Positions 18,694 to 27,767 are shown, counted from the stretch's first letter. The stretch: 64,000 bases of DNA from Chryseobacterium sp. SSA4.19 (GCF_022601875.1 NZ_JAKVIP010000002.1:1-64000); one strand, 5' to 3'. Made by a program: numbers and translations. The notes: generated by a model not told the origin, from the letters alone.

Positions 18694-19464
18694 CTAGCAA
18701 TTGTTTGGTGGTGATACACAGAAATTATCATAAAAAACCGTTACTTTTTTTAGAACAAATCCTGAATCATCAAATCTCCAAAGCCCTGCAATTAGTGTTA
18801 TATAATTTTGTTGGTTTTTTAAGTTTGAACCAGGCTTAGTAGTATCTCTAGTTATTATACCCGGAAAAAGAAATATATAGTCATTTTTATCCACCGGTTG
18901 TATCTTCTTAAGATCTTCTATAGGAATGTAAATTTCCTTAGTGTTATTTTTAAGAGTACTATTTAAAGTTGTAATTCTTGAATTCATGACGCTATATAAA
19001 TTCTGATTAAAATTACGCTCCATATTAGTATAATCAGTATCAGAAACAGGAATATATTCATTTAAATTAAATCTAAATTCTTTTTCTTTTCCATTTTGAT
19101 AGATTAGATTCAGTACACTATCTTTTTCTGTTAAAAGAATCTTGCATACATTTCGTGGATTATCATCATTTAGTATTTTGTTATATGCTTTTTTATCAAT
19201 TATATAAGCTCCAGGAAATTTTTCTTCATCTGTAAATATTTCTTCATATTTTTTTATATACTCTTTGGCTACATCATCAGGAATCTCAGAAACTAATTCT
19301 TTGATATTAATTTTTACAATTGTATTTCTTGTTTTCAAATTTATAGTATCTCTTACTATACTAAATTCGGGAGCTTTATCTTTTTCCACTGATTTTTTAC
19401 AGCTTATAATTCCAAGGCATAGCATCAAGCCAAAGATTAGATTCAATAGTTTAATGGTTCTCAT
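18694..19464 (-). CDS. Lipoprotein of unknown function in the two-component operon
   Basis: 256 residues. The signal peptide ends LCLGIISC with lipidation at about Cys 22. The mature part has no recognised domain; it is rich in Asn, Lys and Ile and ends with FYDNFCVSPPNNC, whose two cysteines may form a terminal disulfide. It starts 6 bases after the response regulator stop and abuts the membrane protein gene. Being outside the cytoplasm and co-transcribed with a kinase lacking a sensor domain, it may be the input module; this is inference. Confidence 0.72.
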   Translation of the reverse strand: MRTIKLLNLIFGLMLCLGIISCKKSVEKDKAPEFSIVRDTINLKTRNTIVKINIKELVSEIPDDVAKEYIKKYEEIFTDEEKFPGAYIIDKKAYNKILNDDNPRNVCKILLTEKDSVLNLIYQNGKEKEFRFNLNEYIPVSDTDYTNMERNFNQNLYSVMNSRITTLNSTLKNNTKEIYIPIEDLKKIQPVDKNDYIFLFPGIITRDTTKPGSNLKNQQNYITLIAGLWRFDDSGFVLKKVTVFYDNFCVSPPNNC

Positions 19465-19470
19465 AATTTC

Positions 19471-20103
19471 TTAGTTTTTAAAATGGTTAAATTTATTAAT
19501 AGCCTCCACTTTGTTGTTGACGTGGAGTTTTCTGTAGATGTTTCCAACGTGTTTTTTCACCGTATCAATGGTAATGAATTTTTTGTCGGCGATTTCTTTG
19601 TAGAGAAGCCCTTCTGACAGAAGTTCCAGGATTTCCTTTTCGCGTTCCGTGAGTTCATCAAAGCCTTTTATTTCGGGAAGCTTTCTTTCAAAATGGCTGA
19701 GAACTTTTCGGGCTATGGAAAAACTCATAGGAGCGCCGCCATTACAGACATCACGGATCGAAGAAAGAATTTTATCCATGCTTTCGCCTTTTACCAGATA
19801 TCCCATGGCACCGGCTTTTAATGAATTAAAAACTTTATCATCATCCTCAAAGCTGGTACACATAATAAAATGAGTAGCAGGCATATCCTTTTTGAGCTTT
19901 TCAATGATTTGAATACCTAACATATCCTGGAGCTGAATATCCATCATGACCACATCGGGTGAAAGATCAGAAAGGTGGTCCAATGCAGCATTGCCATCAA
20001 AAAACTGAGCGATAACGTTCATGTCATCCTGGTAATTGATGACTTTTTTCAACGCGTTGTTGTAATTTTTCTCGTCTTCTACAATGGCTATGGAAATGCT
20101 CAT
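19471..20103 (-). CDS. LuxR/NarL-family response regulator
   Basis: 210 residues. The receiver domain has the acidic pair at residues 10-11, phosphoacceptor D55 (VVMMDIQL), T83 and K105 (GYLVKGES). The C-terminal LuxR helix-turn-helix reads LTEREKEILELLSEGLLYKEIADKKFITIDTVKKHVGNIYRKLHVNNKVEA. It is the first gene of an operon regulator - lipoprotein - membrane protein - kinase. No clear TAnnTTTG box was seen upstream; GAAATTTG lies about 20 bases before the ATG. Confidence 0.93.
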   Translation of the reverse strand: MSISIAIVEDEKNYNNALKKVINYQDDMNVIAQFFDGNAALDHLSDLSPDVVMMDIQLQDMLGIQIIEKLKKDMPATHFIMCTSFEDDDKVFNSLKAGAMGYLVKGESMDKILSSIRDVCNGGAPMSFSIARKVLSHFERKLPEIKGFDELTEREKEILELLSEGLLYKEIADKKFITIDTVKKHVGNIYRKLHVNNKVEAINKFNHFKN

Positions 20104-20193
20104 GTCTGTATTTGTTTAAGACAAATTTCAACAAAAGATAAATGAAGAGCAATTACCTTTTTGTGTAATTTTTAAAGTTTTGAATTCAGGCTA

Positions 20194-20223
20194 TTGTTTT
20201 AGTTTTTGTTTTCATTAAATTTA
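20194..20223 (+). promoter_or_regulatory. Candidate promoter TTG-N19-TAAATTTA
   Basis: TTG (20194-20196) and TAAATTTA (20216-20223) are spaced by 19 bases and differ from the consensus only at the last base. The position, downstream of the longest in-frame start at 20206, supports the ATG at 20281 as the true start. Confidence 0.5.
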
Positions 20224-20280
20224 GTAAAATTATATACATCTTTAAAATTAATATTAATCAACACATTAAAAAGTAACATT

Positions 20281-20715
20281 ATGAGAAAAGGAATTTTTAT
20301 GACAGCTTCAGTACTTGTTCTATCATTGATGAGCTGCAAAAAAAATGAAAGCGGAAACAAGAGCATTATTAAAGAAGATAGTTCTTCAACGCTTATTGTT
20401 GATAATAACGGTAAAACAGATTCTGTAAGTACCGGATCTTCTATGACAGAAGTGAATGGCCAGAAAACGGAACAAATCAGTAATGTATATAAAGCAACTG
20501 ACGGTACTCTGGTAAAGGTAGTTTTTGAAAATACCCCAAAAGAAAATACGGTAGCCATTACAAGCAATAAAAAAACATTCATCCTGAAAAAGGCAGAGAC
20601 CCAAGGTGATGAAACGATCTATAAAAAAGATGATATGACTGCAAGAGTAAAAGGTGACAGCCTGCATCTGGAACAGGGCAACAATATTATTGAATTGAAA
20701 AAGACCAAAATATAA
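20281..20715 (+). CDS. MliC-like lipoprotein (possible lysozyme-inhibitor fold)
   Basis: 144 residues from the ATG at 20281. The lipoprotein signal MRKGIFMTASVLVLSLMSC ends at Cys 19. After a Ser/Asn-rich linker, the C-terminal 70 residues follow the MliC pattern: YKATDGTLVKVVFEN, then VAITSNKKTFILKKAETQGDETIYKKDD and ARVKGDSLHLEQGNNIIEL. MliC proteins are periplasmic inhibitors of host c-type lysozyme; the family link here is by pattern and not certain. The conserved cysteines of many MliC members are absent. The gene is convergent with a peptidoglycan amidase and has its own terminator. Confidence 0.7.
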   Translation: MRKGIFMTASVLVLSLMSCKKNESGNKSIIKEDSSSTLIVDNNGKTDSVSTGSSMTEVNGQKTEQISNVYKATDGTLVKVVFENTPKENTVAITSNKKTFILKKAETQGDETIYKKDDMTARVKGDSLHLEQGNNIIELKKTKI

Positions 20716-20722
20716 AATATAA

Positions 20723-20754
20723 GAAGGCTGTTCATTATTGATGAGACAGCCTTC
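20723..20754 (+). terminator. Terminator of the MliC-like gene
   Basis: GAAGGCTGT and ACAGCCTTC form a 9-bp stem with a 14-base loop, followed by CTTTTT, 8 bases after the stop codon. Confidence 0.75.
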
Positions 20755-20813
20755 CTTTTTATGTGTACAGTTTATCAGCCCATTCATTCAAAATAAACTG
20801 ACATGCATCGTGG

Positions 20814-21638
20814 TTATAGTTTTCTCAGTAAAGAGCCATTGATCCATCCATATAAAGGCTCCCCATTTTTTATCGGCATATTGATGACATAGACATAAAA
20901 CCACCCGAACTTGCTTTTCACAAATTCAACCTCGGTATTTTCAGGAAGCTGGGTGATCACTTCAAACTCTGTTCCCGCACCTGATCTTATGTTGATATTT
21001 TTTCCTGTAACCCGATAGATATCTGCGGTATCATCTTCCCTCCCCATTAATTTAGCTCTGAAATTTTCCATTGGAAAAGCCGGACCCGGATCATTTTTCC
21101 GGAACGGTGCAATATCATCATGTCCCAGAATAAGATTAATGTTATAGGTTTCCATCAGTAATTTGCACACATTAAAACAGGAATCAATTTGCTTCTGTGT
21201 AAAATTATGCCAGAACGACATACTTTCTTCATGTTTATGCTTTGCTTCTACCGCAACCTCCCTTGGATATTCTTTTTCAAACCATGAATAAAAACGGTCG
21301 TTTACTTTTGTCAGCCTCCCGGGATTATCAAGCTCAATCCCTATTGAAAAGTTATTAAATCCTGATCGGTCTGCCCAGCGGCTCACTCCTGCATGCCAGG
21401 CTTTTCTATTAAATTCAACCATTTGTGTAACCTTGCCATCCCGGTCAATAACAAGATGAGCTGATGCTTTGGCTTCAGGATTCTTAAACCAGGCGATAGA
21501 GCTTTCTGCACTACGGCCTGCTGTAAAGTGAATGATTACAGCATCCGGCTGCATCTCACCTCCTTTATTCGGAGAGGCTATAAAACTCAACGTTTCTGAA
21601 GGTGTAGTCTTAATTAATTTGTTGTTTAAAATTTTCAT
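20814..21638 (-). CDS. N-acetylmuramoyl-L-alanine amidase (Amidase_2) with C-terminal SH3 domain
   Basis: 274 residues from the ATG at 21638 (MKILNNKLIKTTPSE). A longer frame reaches 21689 but adds an atypical stretch. The zinc amidase domain of the AmpD/T7-lysozyme type shows VIIHFTAGRSAESSIAWF, SAHLVIDRDGKVTQMV, AWHAGVSRW, SIGIELDNPG and GHDDIAPFRKNDPGPAFP. Residues about 205-274 form a bacterial SH3 domain (NINIRSGAGTEFEVI ... YGWINGSLLRKL). No signal peptide is evident, so a cytosolic peptidoglycan-recycling role or a non-classical export route are both possible. Confidence 0.88.
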   Translation of the reverse strand: MKILNNKLIKTTPSETLSFIASPNKGGEMQPDAVIIHFTAGRSAESSIAWFKNPEAKASAHLVIDRDGKVTQMVEFNRKAWHAGVSRWADRSGFNNFSIGIELDNPGRLTKVNDRFYSWFEKEYPREVAVEAKHKHEESMSFWHNFTQKQIDSCFNVCKLLMETYNINLILGHDDIAPFRKNDPGPAFPMENFRAKLMGREDDTADIYRVTGKNINIRSGAGTEFEVITQLPENTEVEFVKSKFGWFYVYVINMPIKNGEPLYGWINGSLLRKL

Positions 21639-21706
21639 GTGTAAAAGTTTTAGTGACATAAAATTATCGATTTTAAAGATACAAATCAATTCTACAAGCG
21701 GGCATA

Positions 21707-21738
21707 AAAAAACCGTTCAGTAATCTGAACGGTTTTTT
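21707..21738. terminator. Terminator of the S10-spc-alpha operon
   Basis: AAAAAACCGTTCAG and CTGAACGGTTTTTT form a 14-bp perfect stem with a TAAT loop, 18 bases past the rplQ stop. It is strong in both directions. Confidence 0.9.
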
Positions 21739-21755
21739 ATATATCTGAATGAATA

Positions 21756-22283
21756 TTATTCTCCAGCTTTCTCTTCTGTAGAATCAGTAGTTTCTGCTTT
21801 TGGCTCTTCTACTTTTTCTTCTGCTACAGGAGCTTCAGCAACTACAGCTTCTTTCTTTGTAGCTGTTGTAGATCTTCTGCTTCTTCTTGTAGTCTTCTTC
21901 TCCTCAGCATTAGGGTTGTAAAGCTCGTTGAAATCAACCAACTCGATAAGAGCAGTATCTGCAGCATCACCAGGTCTGAAACCAGTTTTGATGATTCTCG
22001 TATAACCACCGTTTCTTTCAGCGATTTTCGGAGCTACAGTTCTGAACAATTCAGTAACCGCTTCTTTATTTTGAAGATATGAAAAAACAATTCTTCTGTT
22101 GTGAGTAGTATCTTCTTTTGCTTTAGTTAATAGAGGCTCAACATATACTCTTAAAGCTTTAGCTTTAGCTACAGTAGTGTTGATTCTTTTATGCTCAATT
22201 AGAGAACAAGCCATATTAGAAAGTAAAGCGCTTCTGTGAGAAGCTGTTCTTCCTAAGTGATTGAATTTTTTACCGTGTCTCAT
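21756..22283 (-). CDS. rplQ: 50S ribosomal protein L17
   Basis: 175 residues. The L17 core ([37 protein letters not shown] ... [26 protein letters not shown]) fills the first 120 residues. A low-complexity tail rich in Glu, Ala, Lys and Thr (about 121-175) extends it, as is common in flavobacteria. Last gene of the operon, 6 bases after rpoA, followed by a strong terminator. Confidence 0.97.
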   Translation of the reverse strand: MRHGKKFNHLGRTASHRSALLSNMACSLIEHKRINTTVAKAKALRVYVEPLLTKAKEDTTHNRRIVFSYLQNKEAVTELFRTVAPKIAERNGGYTRIIKTGFRPGDAADTALIELVDFNELYNPNAEEKKTTRRSRRSTTATKKEAVVAEAPVAEEKVEEPKAETTDSTEEKAGE

Positions 22284-22289
22284 TATTTT

Positions 22290-23285
22290 TTAATTATCAG
22301 CGTCTAATTTATATTTTGCAACGTCGAAACCGAAGTTAAGACCTTTTGAATGCACCAATTCTTCTAGTTCTGTCAAAGATTTTTTACCAAAATTTCTGAA
22401 TTTCATCAAATCAGACTTACTGTAAGAAACAAGCTCACCAAGAGTTTCTACTTCAGCTGCTTTAAGACAGTTAAGGGCTCTTACGGAAAGATCCATATCT
22501 GCTAATTTAGACTTAAGCAATTGTCTTGTGTGAAGAGTCTCTTCATCGTACTGGATCGATGCTTTTACCGCTTCTGTTTCAAGAGTGATTCTCTCATCGG
22601 AGAACAACATGAAATGATAAATCAATATCTTGGAAGCTTCTGTTAAAGCATTCTGAGGACTGATGGAACCATCAGTTTCTATATCTAATACAAGTTTTTC
22701 GTAGTCTGTTTTTTGCTCTACACGATAATTTTCAATGCTGTATTGTACTTTCTTGATTGGCGTAAAAATAGAGTCGATGGCAATAGTACCGATAGGTGCA
22801 TTGTTCGACTTATTTTGTTCAGAAGGAACATACCCTCTTCCTTTTTCTATATTGAAAGTAATTTCGAAAGTTACATCACTGTTTAGGTTGCAGATCACCA
22901 ATTCCGGGTTCAGTACCTGGAATCCGTTGATAGACTTCCCTAAATCTCCAGCAGTAATAACCGTCTGCCCCGAAACTTTGGCTACAACCTGCTCACTAGT
23001 CTGGTTTTCTGCCGTAGATTTTAGTCTTACCTGCTTAAGGTTAAGAATAATTTCGGTAACATCTTCGATTACTCCTGAAATAGTTGAAAATTCGTGCTCT
23101 ACACCTTCTATTTTGATAGATGAAATAGCATAACCTTCCAGAGAAGAAAGCAACACTCTTCTCAAAGCATTACCGATTGTAAGCCCGAAACCTGGTTCTA
23201 GTGGTCTGAATTCAAATTGACCTCTAAATTGATCAGAGTTAAGTAAAATTACTTTATCGGGTTTTATGAATTGTAAAATTGCCAT
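22290..23285 (-). CDS. rpoA: DNA-directed RNA polymerase subunit alpha
   Basis: 331 residues. The N-terminal assembly domain has [30 protein letters not shown]. The C-terminal domain with helix-hairpin-helix reads [41 protein letters not shown]. Full length and standard order (rpsD - rpoA - rplQ). Together with the unusual sigma factor of Bacteroidota it reads the TAnnTTTG promoters seen across this window. Confidence 0.98.
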   Translation of the reverse strand: MAILQFIKPDKVILLNSDQFRGQFEFRPLEPGFGLTIGNALRRVLLSSLEGYAISSIKIEGVEHEFSTISGVIEDVTEIILNLKQVRLKSTAENQTSEQVVAKVSGQTVITAGDLGKSINGFQVLNPELVICNLNSDVTFEITFNIEKGRGYVPSEQNKSNNAPIGTIAIDSIFTPIKKVQYSIENYRVEQKTDYEKLVLDIETDGSISPQNALTEASKILIYHFMLFSDERITLETEAVKASIQYDEETLHTRQLLKSKLADMDLSVRALNCLKAAEVETLGELVSYSKSDLMKFRNFGKKSLTELEELVHSKGLNFGFDVAKYKLDADN

Positions 23286-23318
23286 ATTATTGGGTTGAGC
23301 AAAAATTTGATTAAAAAA

Positions 23319-23927
23319 TTATTTAGAGTAAAGTTCGACAATAAGCTGTTCCTTGATGTCCTCCGGAATCTGGATTCTCTCAGGAGCAGAAATGAAGGTA
23401 CCTTCTTTCTTCTCATCGTTGAATTGTAACCACTCATAATTTGCTTTAGAAGCCAATGCATCAGTAACCACTTCAAGAGACTTAGATTTTTCTCTTACTG
23501 CAATTACATCACCTGCTTTTACCAAATACGAAGGGATATTTAGAATTTCTCCGTTCACTGTAATATGTCTGTGAGAAACCAATTGTCTAGCAGCAGATCT
23601 TGTTTTAGCAAAACCGAATCTGTATACTACGTTATCCAATCTGGACTCGCAAAGTTGCAATAACACTTCACCGGTTACCCCTTTGCTTCTGTGTGCTTTT
23701 TCGAAAAGGTTAGAAAACTGTCTTTCTAAAATACCGTATGTATATTTAGCTTTTTGCTTTTCCATCAACTGAACAGCATATTCAGATTTCTTTGCTCCTC
23801 TTCTTTTGTTAACACCGTGTTGTCCTGGCGGTTGGTTTTTTCTTTTTTCGAAGTTTTTATCATCTCCGTAGATTGCAGCACCAAACTTTCTAGCAATCTT
23901 TGTTTTAGGTCCAATATATCTTGCCAT
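23319..23927 (-). CDS. rpsD: 30S ribosomal protein S4
   Basis: 202 residues. Begins [16 protein letters not shown] and carries the S4 RNA-binding domain ([33 protein letters not shown]). It lacks the zinc cysteines near the N-terminus, so it is the zinc-free form. In E. coli S4 represses the alpha operon by binding its leader; a corresponding site could be the structured region before rpmJ/rpsM, but that is untested. Confidence 0.98.
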   Translation of the reverse strand: MARYIGPKTKIARKFGAAIYGDDKNFEKRKNQPPGQHGVNKRRGAKKSEYAVQLMEKQKAKYTYGILERQFSNLFEKAHRSKGVTGEVLLQLCESRLDNVVYRFGFAKTRSAARQLVSHRHITVNGEILNIPSYLVKAGDVIAVREKSKSLEVVTDALASKANYEWLQFNDEKKEGTFISAPERIQIPEDIKEQLIVELYSK

Positions 23928-23946
23928 AATGGGTAAATTCTAAAAA

Positions 23947-24336
23947 TTAAACTCTTCTTCTTTTTGGTGGTCTACATCCATTATGTGGCATAGGAGTCAC
24001 ATCAATGATTTCGCTAACTTCAATTCCTGAATTGTGGATGGTTCTGATTGCAGATTCTCTACCTGCTCCAGGACCTTTCACAAACACCTTTACTCTTCTA
24101 AGACCAGCTTCATGGGCTACATTAGAGCAATTTTCAGCTGCCATTTGAGCAGCAAATGGAGTATTCTTTTTAGAACCTCTGAAACCCATTTTACCGGCAG
24201 ATGCCCAAGAGATAACTTCTCCGTTTTTATTTGTTAAAGAAATGATGATGTTATTGAAAGAAGCCTGAATATGCGCTTCTCCAATAGCTTCAACTTTTAC
24301 TTTTCTTTTTTTAACTACTTTAGTTTGTTTTGCCAT
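23947..24336 (-). CDS. rpsK: 30S ribosomal protein S11
   Basis: 129 residues, with the conserved [41 protein letters not shown] and the C-terminal [18 protein letters not shown]. The Asn-Gly in the C-terminal part is the usual isoaspartate site. Located 12 bases after rpsM and 19 before rpsD. Confidence 0.98.
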   Translation of the reverse strand: MAKQTKVVKKRKVKVEAIGEAHIQASFNNIIISLTNKNGEVISWASAGKMGFRGSKKNTPFAAQMAAENCSNVAHEAGLRRVKVFVKGPGAGRESAIRTIHNSGIEVSEIIDVTPMPHNGCRPPKRRRV

Positions 24337-24348
24337 AATTCCTAACGA

Positions 24349-24726
24349 TTATTTACTAGCTTTTTTCTTGTTAGCAACAGTTTTTCTCTTTCCTTTACGG
24401 GTTCTCGAGTTGTTTTTCGTTCTCTGGCCTCTTAAAGGTAGTCCTAGTCTGTGACGTATTCCTCGTTGGCATCCTATGTCCATTAATCGCTTAATGTTCA
24501 ATTGCACTTCAGATCTTAATTCTCCTTCTACTTTTACGTTTTCTGAGATATACGTTCTGATGGCAGCCAATTCATCGTCATTCCATTCGTTGACTTTCTT
24601 GTCTTCGCTGATACCGGCAGCTTTAAGGATTTCTGAAGATGTACTTCTTCCGACTCCGTAGATGTAAGTTAAACCGATAACACCTCTTTTGTTTTTTGGT
24701 AAATCAATACCGGAAATTCTCGCCAT
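24349..24726 (-). CDS. rpsM: 30S ribosomal protein S13
   Basis: 125 residues. [26 protein letters not shown] at the start, the [25 protein letters not shown] motif and a basic tail. Follows rpmJ by 9 bases. It begins the 'alpha operon' portion of the cluster. Confidence 0.98.
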   Translation of the reverse strand: MARISGIDLPKNKRGVIGLTYIYGVGRSTSSEILKAAGISEDKKVNEWNDDELAAIRTYISENVKVEGELRSEVQLNIKRLMDIGCQRGIRHRLGLPLRGQRTKNNSRTRKGKRKTVANKKKASK

Positions 24727-24735
24727 AATTTAATG

Positions 24736-24852
24736 TTAGCCTTGTCTTTGTTTAAATTTTGGGTTTTTCTTGTTGATTACGAACAGTACACCTTTTCTGC
24801 GTACGATCTTGCAATCAGCACTTCTTTTTTTAATTGATGCTCTTACTTTCAT
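24736..24852 (-). CDS. rpmJ: 50S ribosomal protein L36, zinc-free form
   Basis: 38 residues, [20 protein letters not shown] at the start and ending KFKQRQG. Of the usual zinc ligands (three Cys and one His) only one Cys remains (C14). Ser, Asn and Phe stand where the others are expected, so this is a C-minus L36. The region before its ATG is duplicated, giving a 12-codon leader ORF 10 bases upstream (see finding). Confidence 0.95.
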   Translation of the reverse strand: MKVRASIKKRSADCKIVRRKGVLFVINKKNPKFKQRQG

Positions 24853-24923
24853 TTGATAGTATTTATTTTTTTAACTGCCGAACGTAATCTTGCGATTTCA
24901 TCTGATAGTATTTATTTTTTAAC
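24847..24923 (-). repeat. Duplicated rpmJ translation-initiation region
   Basis: Two near-identical direct copies, 24847-24875 (29 bases) and 24896-24923 (28 bases), each contain GTTAAAAAA-TAAATACTATCA followed by ATGAAA on the minus strand. They differ by one substitution and one A in the A-run. The downstream copy holds the real rpmJ start. Confidence 0.85.
24863..24901 (-). CDS. 12-codon leader ORF upstream of rpmJ
   Basis: In the upstream copy of the duplicated start region an ATG opens [12 protein letters not shown] and stops at TAA, 10 bases before the rpmJ ATG. It has the same sequence context as the rpmJ start, so it is likely to be translated. Whether it has any regulatory effect is unknown. 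Confidence 0.4.
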   Translation of the reverse strand: MKSQDYVRQLKK

Positions 24924-24927
24924 AATA

Positions 24928-24955
24928 GCCAAACGGAATATGCATTCCGTTTGGC
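24928..24955 (-). promoter_or_regulatory. 12-bp perfect hairpin between infA and rpmJ
   Basis: GCCAAACGGAAT and ATTCCGTTTGGC pair without mismatch across ATGC, 6 bases after the infA stop. No T-run follows, so it looks more like an RNA-processing, stability or ribosomal-protein binding site than a terminator. Confidence 0.6.
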
Positions 24956-24961
24956 GGTTGT

Positions 24962-25177
24962 TTAATATCTAAATGTAATTCTCCCTTTGGTTAAATCATA
25001 AGGAGACATTTCTAATTTTACCTTATCTCCGGGTAAAAGTTTAATATAATGCATTCGCATTTTACCAGAAATATGAGCGATAAGAATATGCCCATTCTCC
25101 AGTTCTACACGGAACTGGGCGTTCGAAAGTGCTTCCGTGATAACGCCGTCTTGTTCAATATGTTTTTGTTTTGCCAT
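24962..25177 (-). CDS. infA: Translation initiation factor IF-1
   Basis: 71 residues, [20 protein letters not shown] then [50 protein letters not shown], the full OB fold. It lies 3 bases after secY, the normal order in Bacteroidota. IF-1 blocks the A site during initiation. Confidence 0.98.
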   Translation of the reverse strand: MAKQKHIEQDGVITEALSNAQFRVELENGHILIAHISGKMRMHYIKLLPGDKVKLEMSPYDLTKGRITFRY

Positions 25178-25180
25178 AAA

Positions 25181-26560
25181 TTAATATCCAGTCGTTCTTG
25201 ATAATTTAGACTGCATTAAGCCATCATAATGATGATTCAGCAGATAGGTATTAATCTGTTGAACAGTATCTAAAATTACTCCCACCATAATCAATAATGA
25301 TGTTCCCCCGAAAAATAAGGCGAACGCATCTGTCTGAACAAAGCTTCCATGCACTATTGCCGGAAGGACTGCAAAGATAGATAAAAAAATTGCACCTGGC
25401 AAGGTAATTTTTGATAAAATATCATCTAAATAATCAGCTGTTTCTTTTCCTGGTCTTACCTTGGGTACCAGGCCTCCGTTTCTCTTCAGATCATCAGCCA
25501 TTTGGTTCACGGGAATGGTAATTGCAGTATAGAAAAACGAGAAGATAATAATTAACAGGGCAAACAATACGTTGTACTGCCAGCTAAAAACATTCTTGAA
25601 ACCTGCAAGAAAAGTATTAGATTCATCTACTTTGGTTAATAACCCCGGTACGAACATCAATGCCTGGGCAAAGATGATCGGCATTACACCGGCAGCATTT
25701 ACTTTCAACGGAATCCACTGTCTTGCTCCCTGCATAAGATTTCTGTTGACACCTCCTCTTGCCTGAGCTCTGCTTACATATTGGATAGGGATTTTTCTTA
25801 CCGCAACGGATAATACCACTGCTAAAAGAACCACCAACATCCAGAATATTACTTCAATAAGGATCATGATTGATCCCATCCCTCCTTTTCCGTTCTGCAC
25901 TGCCATTTCCTGTACGAATGCTTCAGGCAACCTTGAAAGGATTCCCACCATAATAAGGATGGAAATACCGTTCCCGATACCTTTGTCGGTGATTTTCTCA
26001 CCCAACCACATTGCGAATACTGAACCGGCAACCAAAATAACAATACTTGGTAACCAGAACATGATAGAAGTTGGCTCTACATAATATGCAGACTGGAACT
26101 GAGCATACGGTAAAAACAGTTGAGTGATCGAGGTTAAATAAGAAGGAGCCTGTACTAAACACACCCCGATAGTCAACCATCTGGTAATCTGATTCAACGT
26201 ATTTCTACCTGACTCTCCATCTTTCTGAAGCTTCTGAAGATAAGGAATAGCCATCCCCATCAACTGAACAATAATAGAAGCAGAAATATAAGGCATAATT
26301 CCTAACGCCATTACGGAAGCATGGCTAAAAGCCCCTCCTGTAAATGACGAAAGCAAGCCAAGAAGACCTGCTCCCTGCTTGTTTCCGCCTTGATTTTTAT
26401 AATGCTCTAAGAGATCTCCCACTTGTGCAAGGTTAATTGCAGGCAGTGAGATATAAGATGCGAATCTATACACAAGAATAATCCCTAAAGTGAAGATAAT
26501 TTTATCTCGTAATTCTTTAAGGCTCCAAATATTTTTGAGTGTTTGTATAAATTCTTTCAT
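25181..26560 (-). CDS. secY: Preprotein translocase subunit SecY
   Basis: 459 residues, ten membrane helices. It forms the protein-conducting channel of the inner membrane. Landmarks are GLLGLLSSFTGGAFSHASVMALGIMPYISASIIVQLM, GIGNGISILIMVGI, the cytosolic loop RKIPIQYVSRAQARGGVNRNLMQ and RPGKETADYLDDILSKITLPGA. It follows rplO by 9 bases. Confidence 0.98.
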   Translation of the reverse strand: MKEFIQTLKNIWSLKELRDKIIFTLGIILVYRFASYISLPAINLAQVGDLLEHYKNQGGNKQGAGLLGLLSSFTGGAFSHASVMALGIMPYISASIIVQLMGMAIPYLQKLQKDGESGRNTLNQITRWLTIGVCLVQAPSYLTSITQLFLPYAQFQSAYYVEPTSIMFWLPSIVILVAGSVFAMWLGEKITDKGIGNGISILIMVGILSRLPEAFVQEMAVQNGKGGMGSIMILIEVIFWMLVVLLAVVLSVAVRKIPIQYVSRAQARGGVNRNLMQGARQWIPLKVNAAGVMPIIFAQALMFVPGLLTKVDESNTFLAGFKNVFSWQYNVLFALLIIIFSFFYTAITIPVNQMADDLKRNGGLVPKVRPGKETADYLDDILSKITLPGAIFLSIFAVLPAIVHGSFVQTDAFALFFGGTSLLIMVGVILDTVQQINTYLLNHHYDGLMQSKLSRTTGY

Positions 26561-26569
26561 TAGTTATTA

Positions 26570-27019
26570 TTATAAGGTAATTGCTTGTCCACCTGCTTTA
26601 GTGATAAGCTCTTCAGCAGATTTAGTGAATTTGTCAGCCGAAATTGAAACCGCAGATTTCAATTCTCCTCTACCCATAATTTTCACTAATTCGTTTTTAG
26701 TTGCTAAACCGTTTGCTACCAAAACTTCTTTCGTGATATCTCCAGATACAGATTTGTTATCAATCATAATCTGAATATCATCTAGGTTGATTGCTCTAAA
26801 TTCTTTTCTGTTTACATTTTTGAAACCGAATTTAGGTAATCTTCTTTGTAAAGGCATCTGACCTCCTTCAAAACCGATTTTCTGAGAATAACCAGCTCTT
26901 GCTTTCTGTCCTTTGTGACCTTTGGTAGAAGTACCTCCTTTTCCTGTTCCCTGTCCTCTACCAATTCTTTTTGAATTGAAAGTAGATCCTGCAGCAGGTT
27001 TTATATTATTTAAATTCAT
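26570..27019 (-). CDS. rplO: 50S ribosomal protein L15
   Basis: 149 residues. The Gly- and basic-rich N-terminal part (SKRIGRGQGTGKGGTSTKGHKGQKARAG) and the FEGGQMPLQRRLPKFGF motif are typical. Located between rpmD and secY in the standard order. Confidence 0.98.
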   Translation of the reverse strand: MNLNNIKPAAGSTFNSKRIGRGQGTGKGGTSTKGHKGQKARAGYSQKIGFEGGQMPLQRRLPKFGFKNVNRKEFRAINLDDIQIMIDNKSVSGDITKEVLVANGLATKNELVKIMGRGELKSAVSISADKFTKSAEELITKAGGQAITL

Positions 27020-27039
27020 TTTAATTTCTTTTTTAAAAA

Positions 27040-27216
27040 TTATTTTTGAACTTCAAGTAAATGACTAACTGCAGCTATCATTCCTAAGATAGAAGGAGTA
27101 GCTTCATGTTCTACAACTTGGTGAAGTTTCTTAAATCCTAATGCCTCAAGCGTTCTCTTTTGGGTTTTTGTTCTGCCAATAGCGCTTCTTACTTGCTTTA
27201 CTTTAATTGTTGCCAT
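27040..27216 (-). CDS. rpmD: 50S ribosomal protein L30
   Basis: 58 residues, beginning MATIKVKQVRSAIGRTKTQ and ending SHLLEVQK. The segment QKRTLEALGFKKLHQVV is the L30 signature. It fills the space between rpsE (10 bases away) and rplO. Confidence 0.96.
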   Translation of the reverse strand: MATIKVKQVRSAIGRTKTQKRTLEALGFKKLHQVVEHEATPSILGMIAAVSHLLEVQK

Positions 27217-27226
27217 TGTTTATATA

Positions 27227-27748
27227 TTAACCGTTAAACACTTTAGTTAAAGAAACTCCTCTCATTCTTGCAATTTCTTCAGGTCTTCTAATATCTAACA
27301 ATGCTTTGAAAGTTGCCTTTACCACATTGTGAGGGTTTGAAGATCCTTTAGATTTTGAAAGGATATCATGAACACCGGCAGATTCAAGTACCGCTCTTAC
27401 CGCACCACCGGCAATAAGCCCTGTACCGTGAGAAGCTGGTCTTAAGAAGATATCTGCACCACCATATCTGGCAGAAGTCTGGTGAGGAATAGTATGGTTC
27501 ATTACAGGAACTTTTACTAAGTTTTTCTTAGCATCTTCTACTGCTTTAGCAATAGCAGAAGCAACTTCCTTAGATTTTCCTAAACCAAAACCGATGGTAC
27601 CCGCTTCGTCTCCAACTACAACGATTGCAGAAAATCCGAAAGCTCTACCTCCTTTGGTTACTTTTGTTACTCTGTTAACAGCTACGAGACGATCTTTAAG
27701 TTCTAATCCTCCCGGTTTTACTCTTTCTATATTATCTAGTCCTAACAT
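27227..27748 (-). CDS. rpsE: 30S ribosomal protein S5
   Basis: 173 residues, with [27 protein letters not shown] and [24 protein letters not shown], the double-stranded RNA-binding-like and S5 folds. The C-terminus ([18 protein letters not shown]) is conserved. Spectinomycin-region residues are in the N-terminal loop. Confidence 0.98.
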   Translation of the reverse strand: MLGLDNIERVKPGGLELKDRLVAVNRVTKVTKGGRAFGFSAIVVVGDEAGTIGFGLGKSKEVASAIAKAVEDAKKNLVKVPVMNHTIPHQTSARYGGADIFLRPASHGTGLIAGGAVRAVLESAGVHDILSKSKGSSNPHNVVKATFKALLDIRRPEEIARMRGVSLTKVFNG

Positions 27749-27767
27749 ATTTTCCGAAATTTAATGA

